From Geosiphon pyriformis (Eukaryota; Glomeromycota; Glomeromycetes; Archaeosporales; Geosiphonaceae), in assembly GCA_016748015.1 (NCBI GenBank), contig JAAOMT010000436.1, forward strand, positions 1,111,327 through 1,175,326: a stretch of 64,000 nt of DNA. Reading direction: 5' to 3'. Under the pieces are notes generated by a model. That model saw nothing but the letters and a program-made list of their open reading frames with translations, searched no databases and was not told the origin of the DNA. Both the position numbers and the translations under genes were made by a program. This document shows positions 20,843 to 30,780 of this stretch, in pieces (positions within the stretch are counted from its first letter, which is position 1; every line of letters starts with the position of its first letter).

Positions 20843-21664
20843 ATTTTTGAATAGTAGATAATTAAGAGGTTTGGCAATATTTGAAAAGTTTTCTATAAAG
20901 CAGCAGTAATAAGATGCAAGTCCTAAAAAGCTTCTAACTTCTGAAACATTTTAAGATACTAGAAAATTTTTTACTTTGTCTATTTTTGATGGATCTGGTT
21001 TTATTCCATCTTTTCTAACTACATGTCTTAGAAATGCTAGCTTATTTTTCCCAAAGAAACATTTTTCTAAATTTAATTTAAGTCCAGCATGTCTCAATCT
21101 CTCAAAAACTTGTTGTAAATGTTGGAGATGATCTGCAAATTTTGGTGAGAGAACATTTGTATTGTCCAAGTAGACAACAATAGATTACCACAGAATTCCA
21201 GAGTAAATTATGTCCATTAGTCTTTGAAATGTCATGGGAGTGTTTGTCAATCCAAATGGTATTATATTGAACTCATAATTGCCATTTTGTGTTGTGAATG
21301 CTGTTTTATACCTGTCTTTTGGGTCTATTTCTACTTGCCAGTATTCACTGGTCAAGTCAAGTGTAGAAAACCATTTTGCTCCTCTAAAAATGTCAAAGAT
21401 TTTGTTAATTAATAGTATTGGGTATGAGTCTTTGGTTGTTTTGCTGTTTAGTTTGCGATAGTTGACGCAAAATTTAATTTTTCCGTTCTTTTTCCTTACT
21501 AAAACAACTGGTGAAAACCATAGACTCATTGATGGTTGAATTATTCTTTTTTCCAACATGCTTTGGACTTCTTCTTTGATAAAATTATGCTCTATTGGTG
21601 AGACATGGTAAGCATGTTGTTTTTCAGATCTGGCATCTCCAGTGAGAATTTGGTGTTGAACCAA
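20843..21664 (-). pseudogene. Gypsy B reverse transcriptase
   Basis: RT domain: QPSMSLWFSPVVLVRKKNGK, FCVNYRKLN (usual CVDYRKLN, Asp to Asn), WFSTLDLTSEYWQ with its catalytic Asp intact, IPFGLTNTPMTFQRLM, and the active-site box YLDN at 21171-21185 where YLDD is expected. The second Asp to Asn change would abolish activity. One in-frame stop (LW-stop-SIVV) near 21186. The connection region AFLRHVVRKDGIKPDP follows. Confidence 0.9.
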
Positions 21665-22189
21665 GTTGGTTCTTCTAAATTTGCCATTTCATGAAAATAT
21701 ATTAGAGTATTTTAAAATTAATGCTTTTAATTGTCACTGTTGGTCCAGATCCATTGTTTCAATGTTTAATTTGGCCAATTCTTCTGGTGTAAATTGATAA
21801 CATTCCAACAGTTGTTGCCAATTTATTGAAGTGAGTTCACAGTAGAGGGCAATTTCTGGAAAATTTAGAATTTCTTGTGGTGTTGATGTGTTTTCTAGCT
21901 CCATTCCAAGGTATTCAATGATGGTATCTTCCAGAATATAGACAGGTTCTTCTATGGTGTTTGTGATAGGAAATTTTATCTATTAAGCTTTATTAGCTGG
22001 AATAAAAAGGTTAGTAAGTTCTATGAGAAACTGTTGGCAAATTTCTGGATAGGGCTCAAATATTAGGTCTTTTTCTTTAATTGTTCTTTTTATTCTTATT
22101 TTTGATTTTTCATATGATAGGAGTATGATGGACTGCTCAGTTTTAATTACTTCGCCTTTTTCTTCTATTGTTTCAGTGAAATTTGCTTC
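21665..22189 (-). pseudogene. Linker domain between dUTPase and RT in gypsy B
   Basis: After dUTPase motif V, the text continues through IKTEQSIILLSYEKSKIRIK and LTNLFIPANKA (21983), then in other frames to the RT start. It corresponds to the beta-rich segment of gypsy A (28990-29430). In Ty3/gypsy elements this place is usually an uncharacterised linker between protease and RT. I can assign no function. Confidence 0.55.
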
Positions 22190-22610
22190 AATTCTTTTTT
22201 CTGTCAATCCGAAACCAAAAGTTCCTCTTGTTGTTTGTAACAATTCCTTATGATTTTCCACTGGCATGAATTTCCCAATTTTACCAATGGTAGAAAAATT
22301 GCTTGTGTAATCTTTTCCTTAGATTCAATAATATAAGATTTTTCTGAATTGTTCTGTAGTAAAACCATTAAATTTCCAGTGTAACTAGAGTCAATTACTC
22401 CTCCTTGAATGCTTATTCTTTTTTTCACAAGGCTTGATTGCGACACTATTTGAACCATTATTCCTGGTGGAATTTCAACCACTATTTTTAAATCAATTTT
22501 GGTGATGCTCCTGGGTAGTAATGTTGTGAATTGGTCTTCTGGATAATGTAGATCAAATCTGGCATCGGTTGGATGGGCTCTTTTGGGTACTATTCCTAAG
22601 TGCCCATTGT
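22190..22610 (-). pseudogene. dUTPase domain of gypsy B
   Basis: Trimeric-type dUTPase, which converts dUTP to dUMP and would limit uracil in cDNA. Five motifs are readable in order: I DARFDLHYPED, II SQSSLVKKRIS, III GGVIDSSYTGNL, IV EKITQAIFLPL, V GFGLTEKR (canonical GFGSTG). Motifs I-IV are in one frame; motif V lies one frame away after a frameshift near 22265. It lies downstream of the protease and Cys-rich domains and upstream of RT, the same order as in gypsy A. Confidence 0.8.
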
Positions 22611-22632
22611 CATAGTATTGGATGCTAATCTC

Positions 22633-23440
22633 CTAATCTAGATCAGTATAGGCTAAAATATTTTCTGACTCTGGACCGTTAAATAAGTTTTGTTGATTTA
22701 TTAATTGATTTTGGTACTGCTGATTCTCAATTTCCATTTTTTTTGCCAAGTCTTTTTTATATTGACACTCTTTATAGTGCTGACTTTGGCACAGAATAAG
22801 ACAGTTTTTACAAAAGTAAGTGTTGATCTGGACGAGATACTGTTCCTGTTTTTGGCGAGTGAGACACAACTGTTGATAATTTTTTTGGAATTTATCTACT
22901 GGGTTGAACATGTTGTAGTTGGCAACTTTGTTGGCTATTTCGGCTAACACTTTCCAATGTCATATTTCTTCAGTGGTTTCTCCTCTTACTTTGGCTTGTG
23001 TGGTGTTGTATAACTCATCCTTGTCATGTAGGTAGTGCTACAGTCTTCTTAATGCTCTGTTGAATGCTGCTTCAAATGGTGTTCCTCCTCTTATCCAGTC
23101 ATAAATGAGAATCGTGTATTGGCAAGTTGTGTTACACGTTTCTCTTCTGTCTGGTATATTGTTCTAGTCACACTCTCTTGGTAATGGTTCTCCACAAGCA
23201 AGGCACAGTTCCTCATCCCATTTTCCATGTCTTTCTGGGTAACCGTATTTTTTTTTGTTACAACAGTTACAATAGTAGTGGGTGAGATTTCTTGGGTCTT
23301 CATCTGGTGCACTGCACGCAGTCATAGACGAGAGTTTCTTCTTACAAACCAAGCATTCTAACTTTGGTCTGCATTGCTGGTGGTTTCTTTGTGGACTTAT
23401 CTGGTTCTATTTGGATCTTTCTTTGCTGGTCCACATTAGT
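22633..23440 (-). pseudogene. Cysteine-rich CxxC domain of gypsy B pol
   Basis: Region between protease and dUTPase with repeated cysteine pairs: CGKKLSSMTAC, YYCNCCNKK, ELCLACGEPL, CQYTILIYDWI, and downstream CKNCLIL and YKECQYKK. Spacing suggests several zinc-binding knuckles. The same arrangement occurs in gypsy A at 29965-30770, including the nearly identical CQYTILI.DW block. Function unknown. Frameshifts and stops divide it (near 23166 and 22950-23090). Confidence 0.65.
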
Positions 23441-23599
23441 ATGGCTAGTAGTTCTGTTCTTTGGTCATTAGTCTAAGAAAGCTAATAGGTTTTGATGACT
23501 GGTAGTGCTGAATTTTTCTCAAATTCAAAGGTAGGTCTTTGGTTGGTGCTGGGTTTTTAGAAATGGCCACAGGTGGTTAGAATTCTGGCCTAGTGGCCA

Positions 23600-24000
23600 T
23601 TATAATTGATTAGAAGCTCTTGGATGGTCCAGTCTAGAGTGGCATTGGCTTTTGTTAGCCAGTCATTCCCTACTAACGCTTAATATTGTGTAGTGTTCAT
23701 TACTAATACTTTTATAGGTATTACTATGCCATTAATTTCGAAAGGGAATGAGTCAATTTCACTATGAGACAGCTTTGTACTTCCATTGGCTGTTATGATT
23801 TGAGACGTTGCAGCATGATTAACTTTGAAACCCAGTTGGTTTACTAGTTGAAGTGTTATGATGCTTCCAATGGATCTACTATCTAAGATAAGTTTGATTG
23901 GGGTATTGTTTACAGTGGCTTTTATATACATAGCAATAATTGGGTGTTTTTCATCCAATGCTGCTCCACTGAACATAGTCTCGTTTTCCTTTAATTCAAA
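23600..24000 (-). pseudogene. Gypsy B aspartic protease
   Basis: Retropepsin that would process the polyprotein. Readable: IKLILDSRSIGSIITLQLV, with the catalytic triplet DSG changed to DSR (Gly to Arg), then IITANGSTKLSHSEID, IVIPIKVLVMNTTQY and, after a stop, ALVGNDWL. Gypsy A keeps DSG at the same place. The substitution should inactivate the enzyme. Confidence 0.8.
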
Positions 24001-24329
24001 AAGAAAAATAGCTGCAAGGCTGTTATCTTTAGTGGCAACTGCTGGTAATATTGTTTGGCTTAATTTATTGGAGGAATTTTTGGTTCTATTTATGTTTCTA
24101 CCATCATTGTTTCCGATGATCAGATTTTTCAGTATATTAAGATAAGTTTGTTGATAATTTTGGTAGTTTGGATTGGTTTGCTAACTGGTTCCAGCATGGT
24201 TTGGATTCCTTTGGACCAACATGTTCTGGTTCTACATGAGCTGATTTCAGGGCTTAGGACACCAATTTGGGTTGGCTATTATGGGCTGTTGTTGGTAAGT
24301 TCCTTGATTTTGATACGTGGTAGAATATT

Positions 24330-24570
24330 GGTGTGATATTGGCATGTACTGGTTTCTGGGCATTTGGGGTGGCGTGTAATAATTATTTTTGCATGCTTCC
24401 TGCATCATTCGTGTTCAATATTGACTAATCAAATGTCCTATGCATTTGCAAAAATGGCAGATACACGTTTCTGTTCTGAATTCCTGGCACAATGAGCAAT
24501 TATTTCGACTGTTGCTGACTTCTTGGCTGTGTCTTTGGGGTGGTTGGTATGTATTTCTTCTTGGATCCAA
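24330..24570 (-). pseudogene. Gypsy B gag C-terminus with CCHC knuckle
   Basis: Nucleocapsid part of gag. The knuckle reads CHFCKCIGHLISQY, where the final Cys of C-X2-C-X4-H-X4-C has become Tyr. It ends at 24570 against LTR A1. The other side of gag resumes at 36838. Taking gypsy A and one 4-bp duplication out restores the same reading frame across the junction (…YLIL|DPRRN…). Confidence 0.75.
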
Positions 24571-25203
24571 TATTACAGGTGATTATTTCTGGTGTGGAAA
24601 TAAATAACAAACCCATAACTTGGTGCTTAAAAGCTATTGATTTCTGTTGATGTTGGTATTAGTAATCTGAAGGTTTTGATATCTGAAGGTTTTGGGTTGA
24701 GTTCTTTGTATAATGAACAGAGATTCAATTGTAATTGTACTAGTCTTCGGAATTGCAATTCCGTCCAATTTCTTTCTCAGCGTGGAGGCCAGATTTATTC
24801 TGGCAGTTGTGCCCTTCTGATAAGCTATCCGTTAATATATAAAATTCTACCCTTATTTCTGGGTCTTTTACCAGGCTATCCGTGACGTTAATAACTCAGT
24901 GCTTTTAATCTTTAATCAATTAGTATACAACAACAAAACAAAGACAGAAAAGAAAAGACAAGAAAAAAAGCAAAGAATATGAAATAAATCAAATAAGCCA
25001 AGATGATTCTGATTTATATCCCATTAATAGCTGTAATCAAGAACTATTGTTCCAGTATGGTTAAGTATCAGTTACTATCAACATGAAGTGTTGATAGTGA
25101 AGAAGAAATTTGATATAGTGAATAATTATTTTATTTGAGAATTGTGGTAACTAAGCTAAAAATTCTTGGTGTCCTTTCTGCCTTTTCTGCTTTTAATGCT
25201 ACT

Positions 25204-25216
25204 GCTATATATACAT
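25204..25216 (-). promoter_or_regulatory. Putative TATA box in LTR A1
   Basis: gctatatatacat; on the minus strand ATGTATATATAGC, upstream of where transcripts of a minus-strand element would start. Equivalent sites are at 36575-36587 (A3) and 34495-34505 (A2). In LTR A1 this site belongs to the 3' copy, so it would matter only by driving flanking DNA. Confidence 0.5.
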
Positions 25217-25249
25217 ATTTGAAATTCCTCCATTTCTTAATTTTTTGTG

Positions 25250-25390
25250 ACAGAAATCTTGGAATTCCTGAAATCTTGTGATTTCTGATGAGAGGAATCT
25301 TAGAATTCTGGAATTCTGCGACTTCTTGTTGGAGAATTCTGAAATTCTTGAAATCTTGCAATTCTTCTGAAAGGAATCTTGGAATTCCAT
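25250..25390 (-). repeat. GGAATTCC/GGAATCCTG-rich imperfect repeats in LTR A1
   Basis: Several overlapping copies of GGAAT-TCCTG and GGAATCTTG-type words on both strands, able to form many alternative hairpins. Present in all family A LTRs (34535-34670, 36615-36760, 41070-41200 inverted, 6290-6395). Confidence 0.65.
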
Positions 25391-25466
25391 ATTTACTATG
25401 TCTACATCTGATTGGCTAATATCTACTGACTAATAATACTATATTTCCTATATTCTATGAGTAACA

Positions 25467-25506
25467 TTATTCCCTCCTTTTAATATTAAGCTCCATTGAA
25501 ATCTAA
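25467..25506 (-). promoter_or_regulatory. Polypurine tract and conserved motif of gypsy A
   Basis: On the minus strand GATTTCAATGGAGCTTAATA precedes AAAAGGAGGGAATAA, directly abutting the LTR. It is the plus-strand primer site and has the same layout as in gypsy B. Confidence 0.85.
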
Positions 25507-26289
25507 TTCCTTTAATTCTCTCTCTTGAAGTATTTCCTGAATTTTGTTTTCAAGAATTACTTGTGTTATTTAAGTCTGTAATTCTTCAAATTGAGCATTG
25601 GTGATTTTTCCCAATTAATTACTGGCAACCGTATTTATTGCTTTGTTAAATAGAATTTCTGGTCAATCCTAAAATGCTGTGTATATTCGGTATATAGCTC
25701 GAGCTTGTGTGGATAAGTTGTTTTTCCCCACAAAATGTTCTAGTTGTTATAGTATTATTGTGTCGAATAACTGCTTTGTTTTATCCATATATAAGTTCTG
25801 GATATTCACGTGTTGTTTCAAGTAAAAATAACAATAATTTTTTGGAAATTGTTGTGTTCACTAAGTCCAAGTTTCTCTGGTAAGTTCTTGGTGTAATTTG
25901 ACTATTTGTTGTTTTTTTATGGCCAATTTTATCTTGGTCATAATCTTGTCAACAACATTTTCAAGTCTTTTCTGTGCTTTGTTTTGTGGTATTTTTGCCA
26001 TATTTTTGTAATAAATGGTTTGTTAATTGATTGTAATTTCCATCTCCTGGTGTTGGATTAATTGAAAAATTTGTTGGGCTAGTGAATGGATATTGTCTAT
26101 AATTTCTATTTTTCTGATCTCTTCTGTCATGTCAACCATGTTCTTATATATTCTTTTGTCGATCAATTGGATGTGTTGTTGTCAATGATAATAATTGGTT
26201 CCAGATCTCATGGAATCTCATTTGATTGGACTAGTATTCTCTGTACTCCTAATTGTGGAATATTACTGATGGATAATGATGCTGTATGG
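25507..26289 (-). pseudogene. 3' coding tail of gypsy A
   Basis: Region after the integrase. In the minus strand there are short readable pieces (LHQELTRETW, QLEHF, ARAIYRIY, FEELQT) separated by stops and frame changes. Gypsy B keeps a parallel text at 20075-20379, so it was probably coding. Function unknown. Confidence 0.5.
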
Positions 26290-27340
26290 TGGTATAGTTT
26301 CAGTCAATCTCCATGTGCTGCTTTGGTCAAAATTTTGTTATTCAATCTTAATTTGTAAGTTCCATTTTCTAGAATTTCTTCTATGTGAAATGATCCGTCC
26401 CATTTGGGGTCAAATTTTCCACTCCATTGTTTTTCCACTTTGGTACGATATAGTAGTACTTTGTTTTCAATCTTGAATTTAACTGGTTTATCTGGTAATT
26501 GGTTATCATGTCTTTCTTTCTGTTTATCTTGTGACTTTTGTATGTTGTTAGCTGCTTTTCATCATTTGTTTTCTAATGTTTCCATTAAGTCATATGTTCT
26601 TTTCAACAATGTGTTTTTGAAATTTTCTTCTGTTATTGGTTCAGTTGGATATGTGCTGACTTTTATTTTCACTGGTAGTGTTGCTGTTCTACCATATACT
26701 AATTCAAATAGTGTTGCTTGTGTAATATCTTGCTTTATTGTCTGATAAGCAAATAGTACTGATGGTATTAACAAATCCCAATCATTTTGATTTTCTTGGC
26801 TCAGTTTGGCTATCACTTCACACAATGTTCTGTTAAACCTTTCAACTAATCTGTTGGTTTGTAGATAGTATGGTGATAATAGTGGTCTCTTAATTCCAAA
26901 TCTTTGGCTTAATTCTGCTAATGTTCTGTTCACAAAATAAGTTCCTTGGTCTAAAAGTAATTTTTTTGGACATCTGTGTTGACAGATCAAATCTTGATGA
27001 ACAAATTTGGCAACAGATTCTGTATCTGTTCTTTGAATTGCTTTTGCCTCTGGCTATTTAGTGAGATAGTCCATGACTACTGCTATATACCTGTTTCCTC
27101 TGCTGGTAATTGTTAATGGTCCAACTAAATTAATTCCAACATGGTCAAATGGTTGTCCTACTTTGATTAGTCTTAATGGTTTACTGGGTTTTGTACCTCC
27201 TCTTTGCTGATAAGCATCACAATTTTGAACATATTGGATGATGTTTAAATACATTGATGGCCAATAGTATTTTTTTCTGGTTCTTTCTATGGTTGCTTCT
27301 TTGTGAAAGTGTCCTGCTGTTGGATTTGAGTGCATGTTGA
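26290..27340 (-). pseudogene. Gypsy A integrase
   Basis: Integrase, which would join cDNA to the host chromosome. Zinc-finger part: SNPTAGHF...YYWPSMY...QNCDAYQ, where the second Cys of CxxC is Tyr. Core: GINLVGP with the first catalytic Asp changed to Asn (codon 27129-27131), LLLDQGTYFVN with the second Asp, and NRLVERFNRTLCE with the Glu. C-terminal part near 26560-26290: KVLLYRTKVEKQWSGKFDPK...GTYKLRLNNKI. A stop follows DYLTK near 27051, and more follow downstream. Confidence 0.9.
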
Positions 27341-27607
27341 ATAATATTGTCTTTTTTTCTGGCTCTGTAATTACTCTGGTTGGTTGCTTTAGATCTTTTC
27401 TATTTTTCTGATACAGTATATTTTGGTGAGTGATAGAATATTTTGATTGTTGTTTGATATTCTTTTATTCTGTTTGAAATAAATTCTCCTTAAACTGTTG
27501 AGTGTTTATATAATGTTGCAGTTGTTGATATTTTTGTATGTTCATCTTTTGTTATATTTTTCGTTGGTATTGTTCTGGTTTTGTTATATTTTTGGGTTAA
27601 AATGTTC
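27341..27607 (-). pseudogene. Linker between RNase H and integrase of gypsy A
   Basis: Decayed spacer of about 270 bp. Minus-strand reading is broken by many stops. This is the place where gypsy B jumps from RNase H to the 3' tail. Confidence 0.5.
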
Positions 27608-28069
27608 TTAGATTTGTCTCATTTGTGACAAACTGTCAGTATTTCTGTTGTCTTTTTCTTTTTTATAATGTATAATATAATTATATAGTGTGAGTGCCAT
27701 TTTCCATCTTGACTGTCTTCCATCTCCAAATTCTTGTTTTTGAAGTGATGTTAATCCCTTGTAATCTGTGTATACTTCAAACTTCTGGCTCAAGTATTTT
27801 TTCTATTTCATGACTGCCCAGTATATTGCTAAGTGTTCTTGTTCTAGTGTTCCATAGTTCTTTTTGGCTGGTGTTAAACCTCTGCTGGCATATGCTACTG
27901 GATGTTCTCTGCCGTCTGGTTCTCTCTGAAATAATACTGCTTCCAATGCTTGGCCAGATGCATCAGTGATAATAATGAATAGTTTGCTGTGATCTGAATA
28001 GATCAGTACTGGAGCTTGAATGAGCTTTCTTTTCAAAATATCAAAGCTTTTTGTTGACTTTCTGTTCAT
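27608..28069 (-). pseudogene. Gypsy A RNase H domain
   Basis: RNase H: LFIIITDASGQALEAVLFQR (Asp), LEQEHLAIYWAVMK (Glu), VYTDYKGLTSL (Asp), then RNTDSLSQM with the last Asp. A stop near 27801 splits it. The frame differs from the RT upstream. Catalytic residues look intact. Confidence 0.85.
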
Positions 28070-28990
28070 TCATATTTTGTATTCTTGGTTTGCAGTTGGT
28101 TGAATGGCTGTGCTATCTTGGAAAAGTTCTTGATAAAATGCCAATAGTAGCTGGCAAATTCCAAGAATGATTTCAGTTCTGTCATATTTGTCAGCACTAG
28201 AGAGTTTTTTACTATCTCTATTTTCTCTGGATCCGTTTTGATGTCATCTTTGCTGACTATGTGTCCCAAGAATTTTAGTTTTGTCTTGCCAAAAAAGCAC
28301 TTTGTTGCATTTAACTTTAGTTCTGCTCTTCTTAGTCTTTCAAACACTTGTTGAAGATGATGAAGATGATCATCAAATGTTTTTAAGAATACATTGATGT
28401 CATTCAAGTATACAACTACTGATTTCCACAATAAACCAGTATAAACGATTTTCATTAGCCATTGGAAAGTTGCTGGGGCATTGGTTAAGCCAAATCGCAT
28501 TACTTCAAATTCAAAATTCCCTTTTCTTGTGGTGAATGCCATTTTCTCTTTGTCGGCTGAATTCATGGCTACTTGCCAGTAACCACTGTCCAGATCTAAT
28601 GTTGAAAACCATTTGTTTCTACTGAAAGCATTGAATAATTCTTGGATCTGTGAAATGGGGTAGCTATCTCCATGAGTTACTCCATTGAGTTTTCTATAAT
28701 CTACACAAAAGTGAATTTTCTCATTTTTTTTCTAAATGAGTACTACTGATAATGACTATGGGCTCATTAATGGCTGAATTAGTCTGTTGTCAAGCATTTG
28801 GTTTATCTTTTGACGGATAATCTTGTGGCTAGCTGGTGGTACTCTGTATGCTTTTTGTTTAATTGGCATTGCATCTCCAGTCTTAATCTAATGCTGGATA
28901 ATGTTAGTTCGGCCAAACTCGTTTTCGCTGGCAAAAATATCACTGAAATTGTTGAGCAACATCTTAAGTTGCATATGTTAAAGTGGATCT
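28066..28990 (-). pseudogene. Gypsy A reverse transcriptase
   Basis: RT: IKQKAYRVPPASH, FCVDYRKLNGVTHGDSYP, WFSTLDLDSGYWQVAM with the first catalytic Asp, MRFGLTNAPATFQWLM, and the active-site box YLND (28396-28413) instead of YLDD. The Asp to Asn codon is 28402-28404. The connection domain FLGHIVSKDDIKTDPEKIE and ASYYWHFIKNFSKIAQPFN follow. Stops lie mainly in the N-terminal third (28650-28990). Confidence 0.9.
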
Positions 28991-29430
28991 AAGTTTCCCA
29001 TGTTCATTTGTTCCAACTGTTCTGATTGGAGCAAATAACATTTGTTTCGTCCATATATCATTTGTGATGTGATATCGACATATTCACAAAGCTGTGGAAA
29101 GTCTGGAATGGTGCTTAGTGATTGATCCTCTATTTCTGTGGTCAAATATCTGATGATAGTTTCTTCTGGTATATTGACAATATTTCCGGTGTTGTTGTAG
29201 ATGGGAATTTTGATGTGGTTATAATTCTTGGCTGGTATGTGGAGATTGATGAGTTTAACTTCTCCTGATTTACAAAGACTTGCTTCTGCTTCAAAAATTT
29301 GTGCTTGGTTTTTTATCTCTCTCTCTATTGTTATTATGTACTGGTCATATGGTGGAATGGAAATTGCTTGACCGGTTGAGATAATTTCTTCTTGGCCAAC
29401 AATTTTTTTTTTTGCCATATTGACTGGCAC
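28978..29430 (-). pseudogene. Beta-rich linker domain between dUTPase and RT in gypsy A
   Basis: Continues the dUTPase open frame without a break: IDVPVNMAKKK, IPPYDQYIITIEREIKNQ, LINLHIPAKNYNHIKIPIYN, IPEETIIRYLTTE, FPQLCEYVDITSQMIYG, QLEQMNMGNLDPL, ending at 28978 just before RT. The alternating hydrophobic pattern suggests beta strands. Uncharacterised. Confidence 0.6.
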
Positions 29431-29835
29431 ATCTATTCTACTTGTTGATCCAAATCTCTGTATTCTTCTTACTATTATTTCTAATTCTTTTCTCTTTCCC
29501 ACTAATACTAACTGAGCTACTCTAACCAGGAGCAGGAATATTGCCTGTGCTATCTTTTCATTGGACTCTATTATATAGGCCTTTTCTGAGTTATTTTGTA
29601 GCATAGCAATGATATTTCCTACATATCCTGCATCAATTATTCCTCCTCTTATATTAATCCCTCTTTTTACTAAACTACTCCTAGATGTTAATTGAATTAT
29701 TGTTGTTGCTAGAATTTCCAGTGCTATTTTCAAATCAAGACAGATGCGTGAATGTGGTTCCAATTTGATGGCATCTTTTCCTGAATACCTCAAATCAAAC
29801 CCTGCATTAGTATCATGCACTCATTCTGACATGAT
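29431..29835 (-). CDS. dUTPase domain of gypsy A
   Basis: Trimeric dUTPase in an open frame that runs from an ATG at 29818-29820 to 28978 (280 codons, together with the following linker). Motif I AGFDLRYSGKD, motif II SRSSLVKRGI, motif III GGIIDAGYVGNI (canonical GVIDxDY, here Gly for the second Asp), motif IV EKIAQAIFLLL, motif V RIQRFGSTSRID (canonical GFGSTG). It would hydrolyse dUTP and keep uracil out of the cDNA. This is the longest intact stretch in gypsy A. The ATG may be internal to a longer polyprotein; upstream, a stop lies just before it. Enzyme activity of this copy is doubtful because of the motif III change. Confidence 0.85.
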
Positions 29836-29964
29836 ACCTTCGTCATTATCACTAAACCATTTAAGTTCTTGGTCTTTGGTGAGGTTAAGGAGTGCAATAT
29901 ATTGTTTGGGGCCTAAATTGGAGTTTGAATCTGAGTTTATACTATTGTTGTTGTCATTGTCATC

Positions 29965-30780
29965 TTAACCAGAGCTCGAACCATTGTTATTGTTGTTGTC
30001 GTCAGAGTTTAAAGTGTGATTGATCAGTGATTCTGATTCCGATGTGCAGCTGCTGATTGGTTCTTCTTCTTCTAGGATCGTGTAGATCATGTATGGTGGT
30101 GGATTGTAGATAAGGTCACACTTATTACAATACTGGAAGTTACATGGGATCAAACAGTAGTCACATAGTCAGGTGTTTATTTCTTCCAAGCATTGCTTCT
30201 GTTCCTCTCTCATGAGTGCTAATCATTGGTAGTGCTCATGAAATTTCTCTGAATCATCTTTAATGTTACCAAAGGCATCGAAGGTTTGGACATATTTGGG
30301 CTCAGATAGGGATAATGAGTTGTTTTTAATTTTTTTTAGCTCTTCTGTTGTAGTGTCTTCAAACATAGCATATGCTATTCTTCAGATTTTATCTTTGTCA
30401 TGTGGGTATCCTTTCAGGCATCTTAATGCTCGTTTCCAGGCGTCATCAATGGGAGTTCCCTTTCATACCCAGTCATTGATTAGGATTGTGTATTGGCATG
30501 TCTTGTTGTATGCTCCTTCTCTTCCAGGAATGTCTTTCCACATCTCTTTATCTAAGAGAGTATCTCTACAAGCTAAACACAAAGTACTGTTCCATTTTCC
30601 TACTTTTGGCAGCTGTCCATTACATTCAAGGATGCATGGACAACAGTAGTACTCGGTTGCTGTCATTTATTCTTTGTCCTTACTACAGCATGCATCCATT
30701 GTTGACAGTTTCTTGCCACAACTGATGCATACTAGTTTGGGTCGACAGCATCTTGGTTGCTGCAGTGTAAAGTATGGAGT
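29965..30780 (-). pseudogene. Cysteine-rich CxxC domain of gypsy A pol
   Basis: Between protease and dUTPase. Visible pairs: CGKKLST, YYCCPCILEC, TLCLACRDTL, CQYTILINDWV, then CDYCLIPCNFQYCNKCDLIY. Helical-looking text with KGYPHDKDKI lies between. It ends in an acidic, Ser/Asn-rich stretch (EEEEPISSCTSESES, then poly-Asn). The number of paired cysteines implies several zinc sites. A parallel domain exists in gypsy B (22633-23440). No function can be assigned; a nucleic-acid-binding or assembly role is a guess. Confidence 0.65.

Larger units (their letters stand above)
24571..25466 (-). mobile_element. 3' LTR of gypsy A (LTR A1)
   Basis: Starts TATTAC (from TGTTAC) and ends GTAACA at 25461-25466, followed by the polypurine tract. 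It is nearly the same sequence as LTR A3 at 35942-36837 and clearly more different from LTR A2. It contains a TATA-like site and a GGAATTCC/GGAATCCTG-rich zone (about 25250-25390). Confidence 0.9.

Noticed and set aside
23858-24885. Plus-strand frames of 60-95 codons that look like membrane proteins
   Set aside because: They are opposite-strand shadows of gypsy B protease and gag and of LTR A1.
26086-26745. Plus-strand frames of 66-113 codons over the gypsy A integrase
   Set aside because: Antisense to recognisable integrase; hydrophobicity comes from reading an A/T-rich coding strand backwards.
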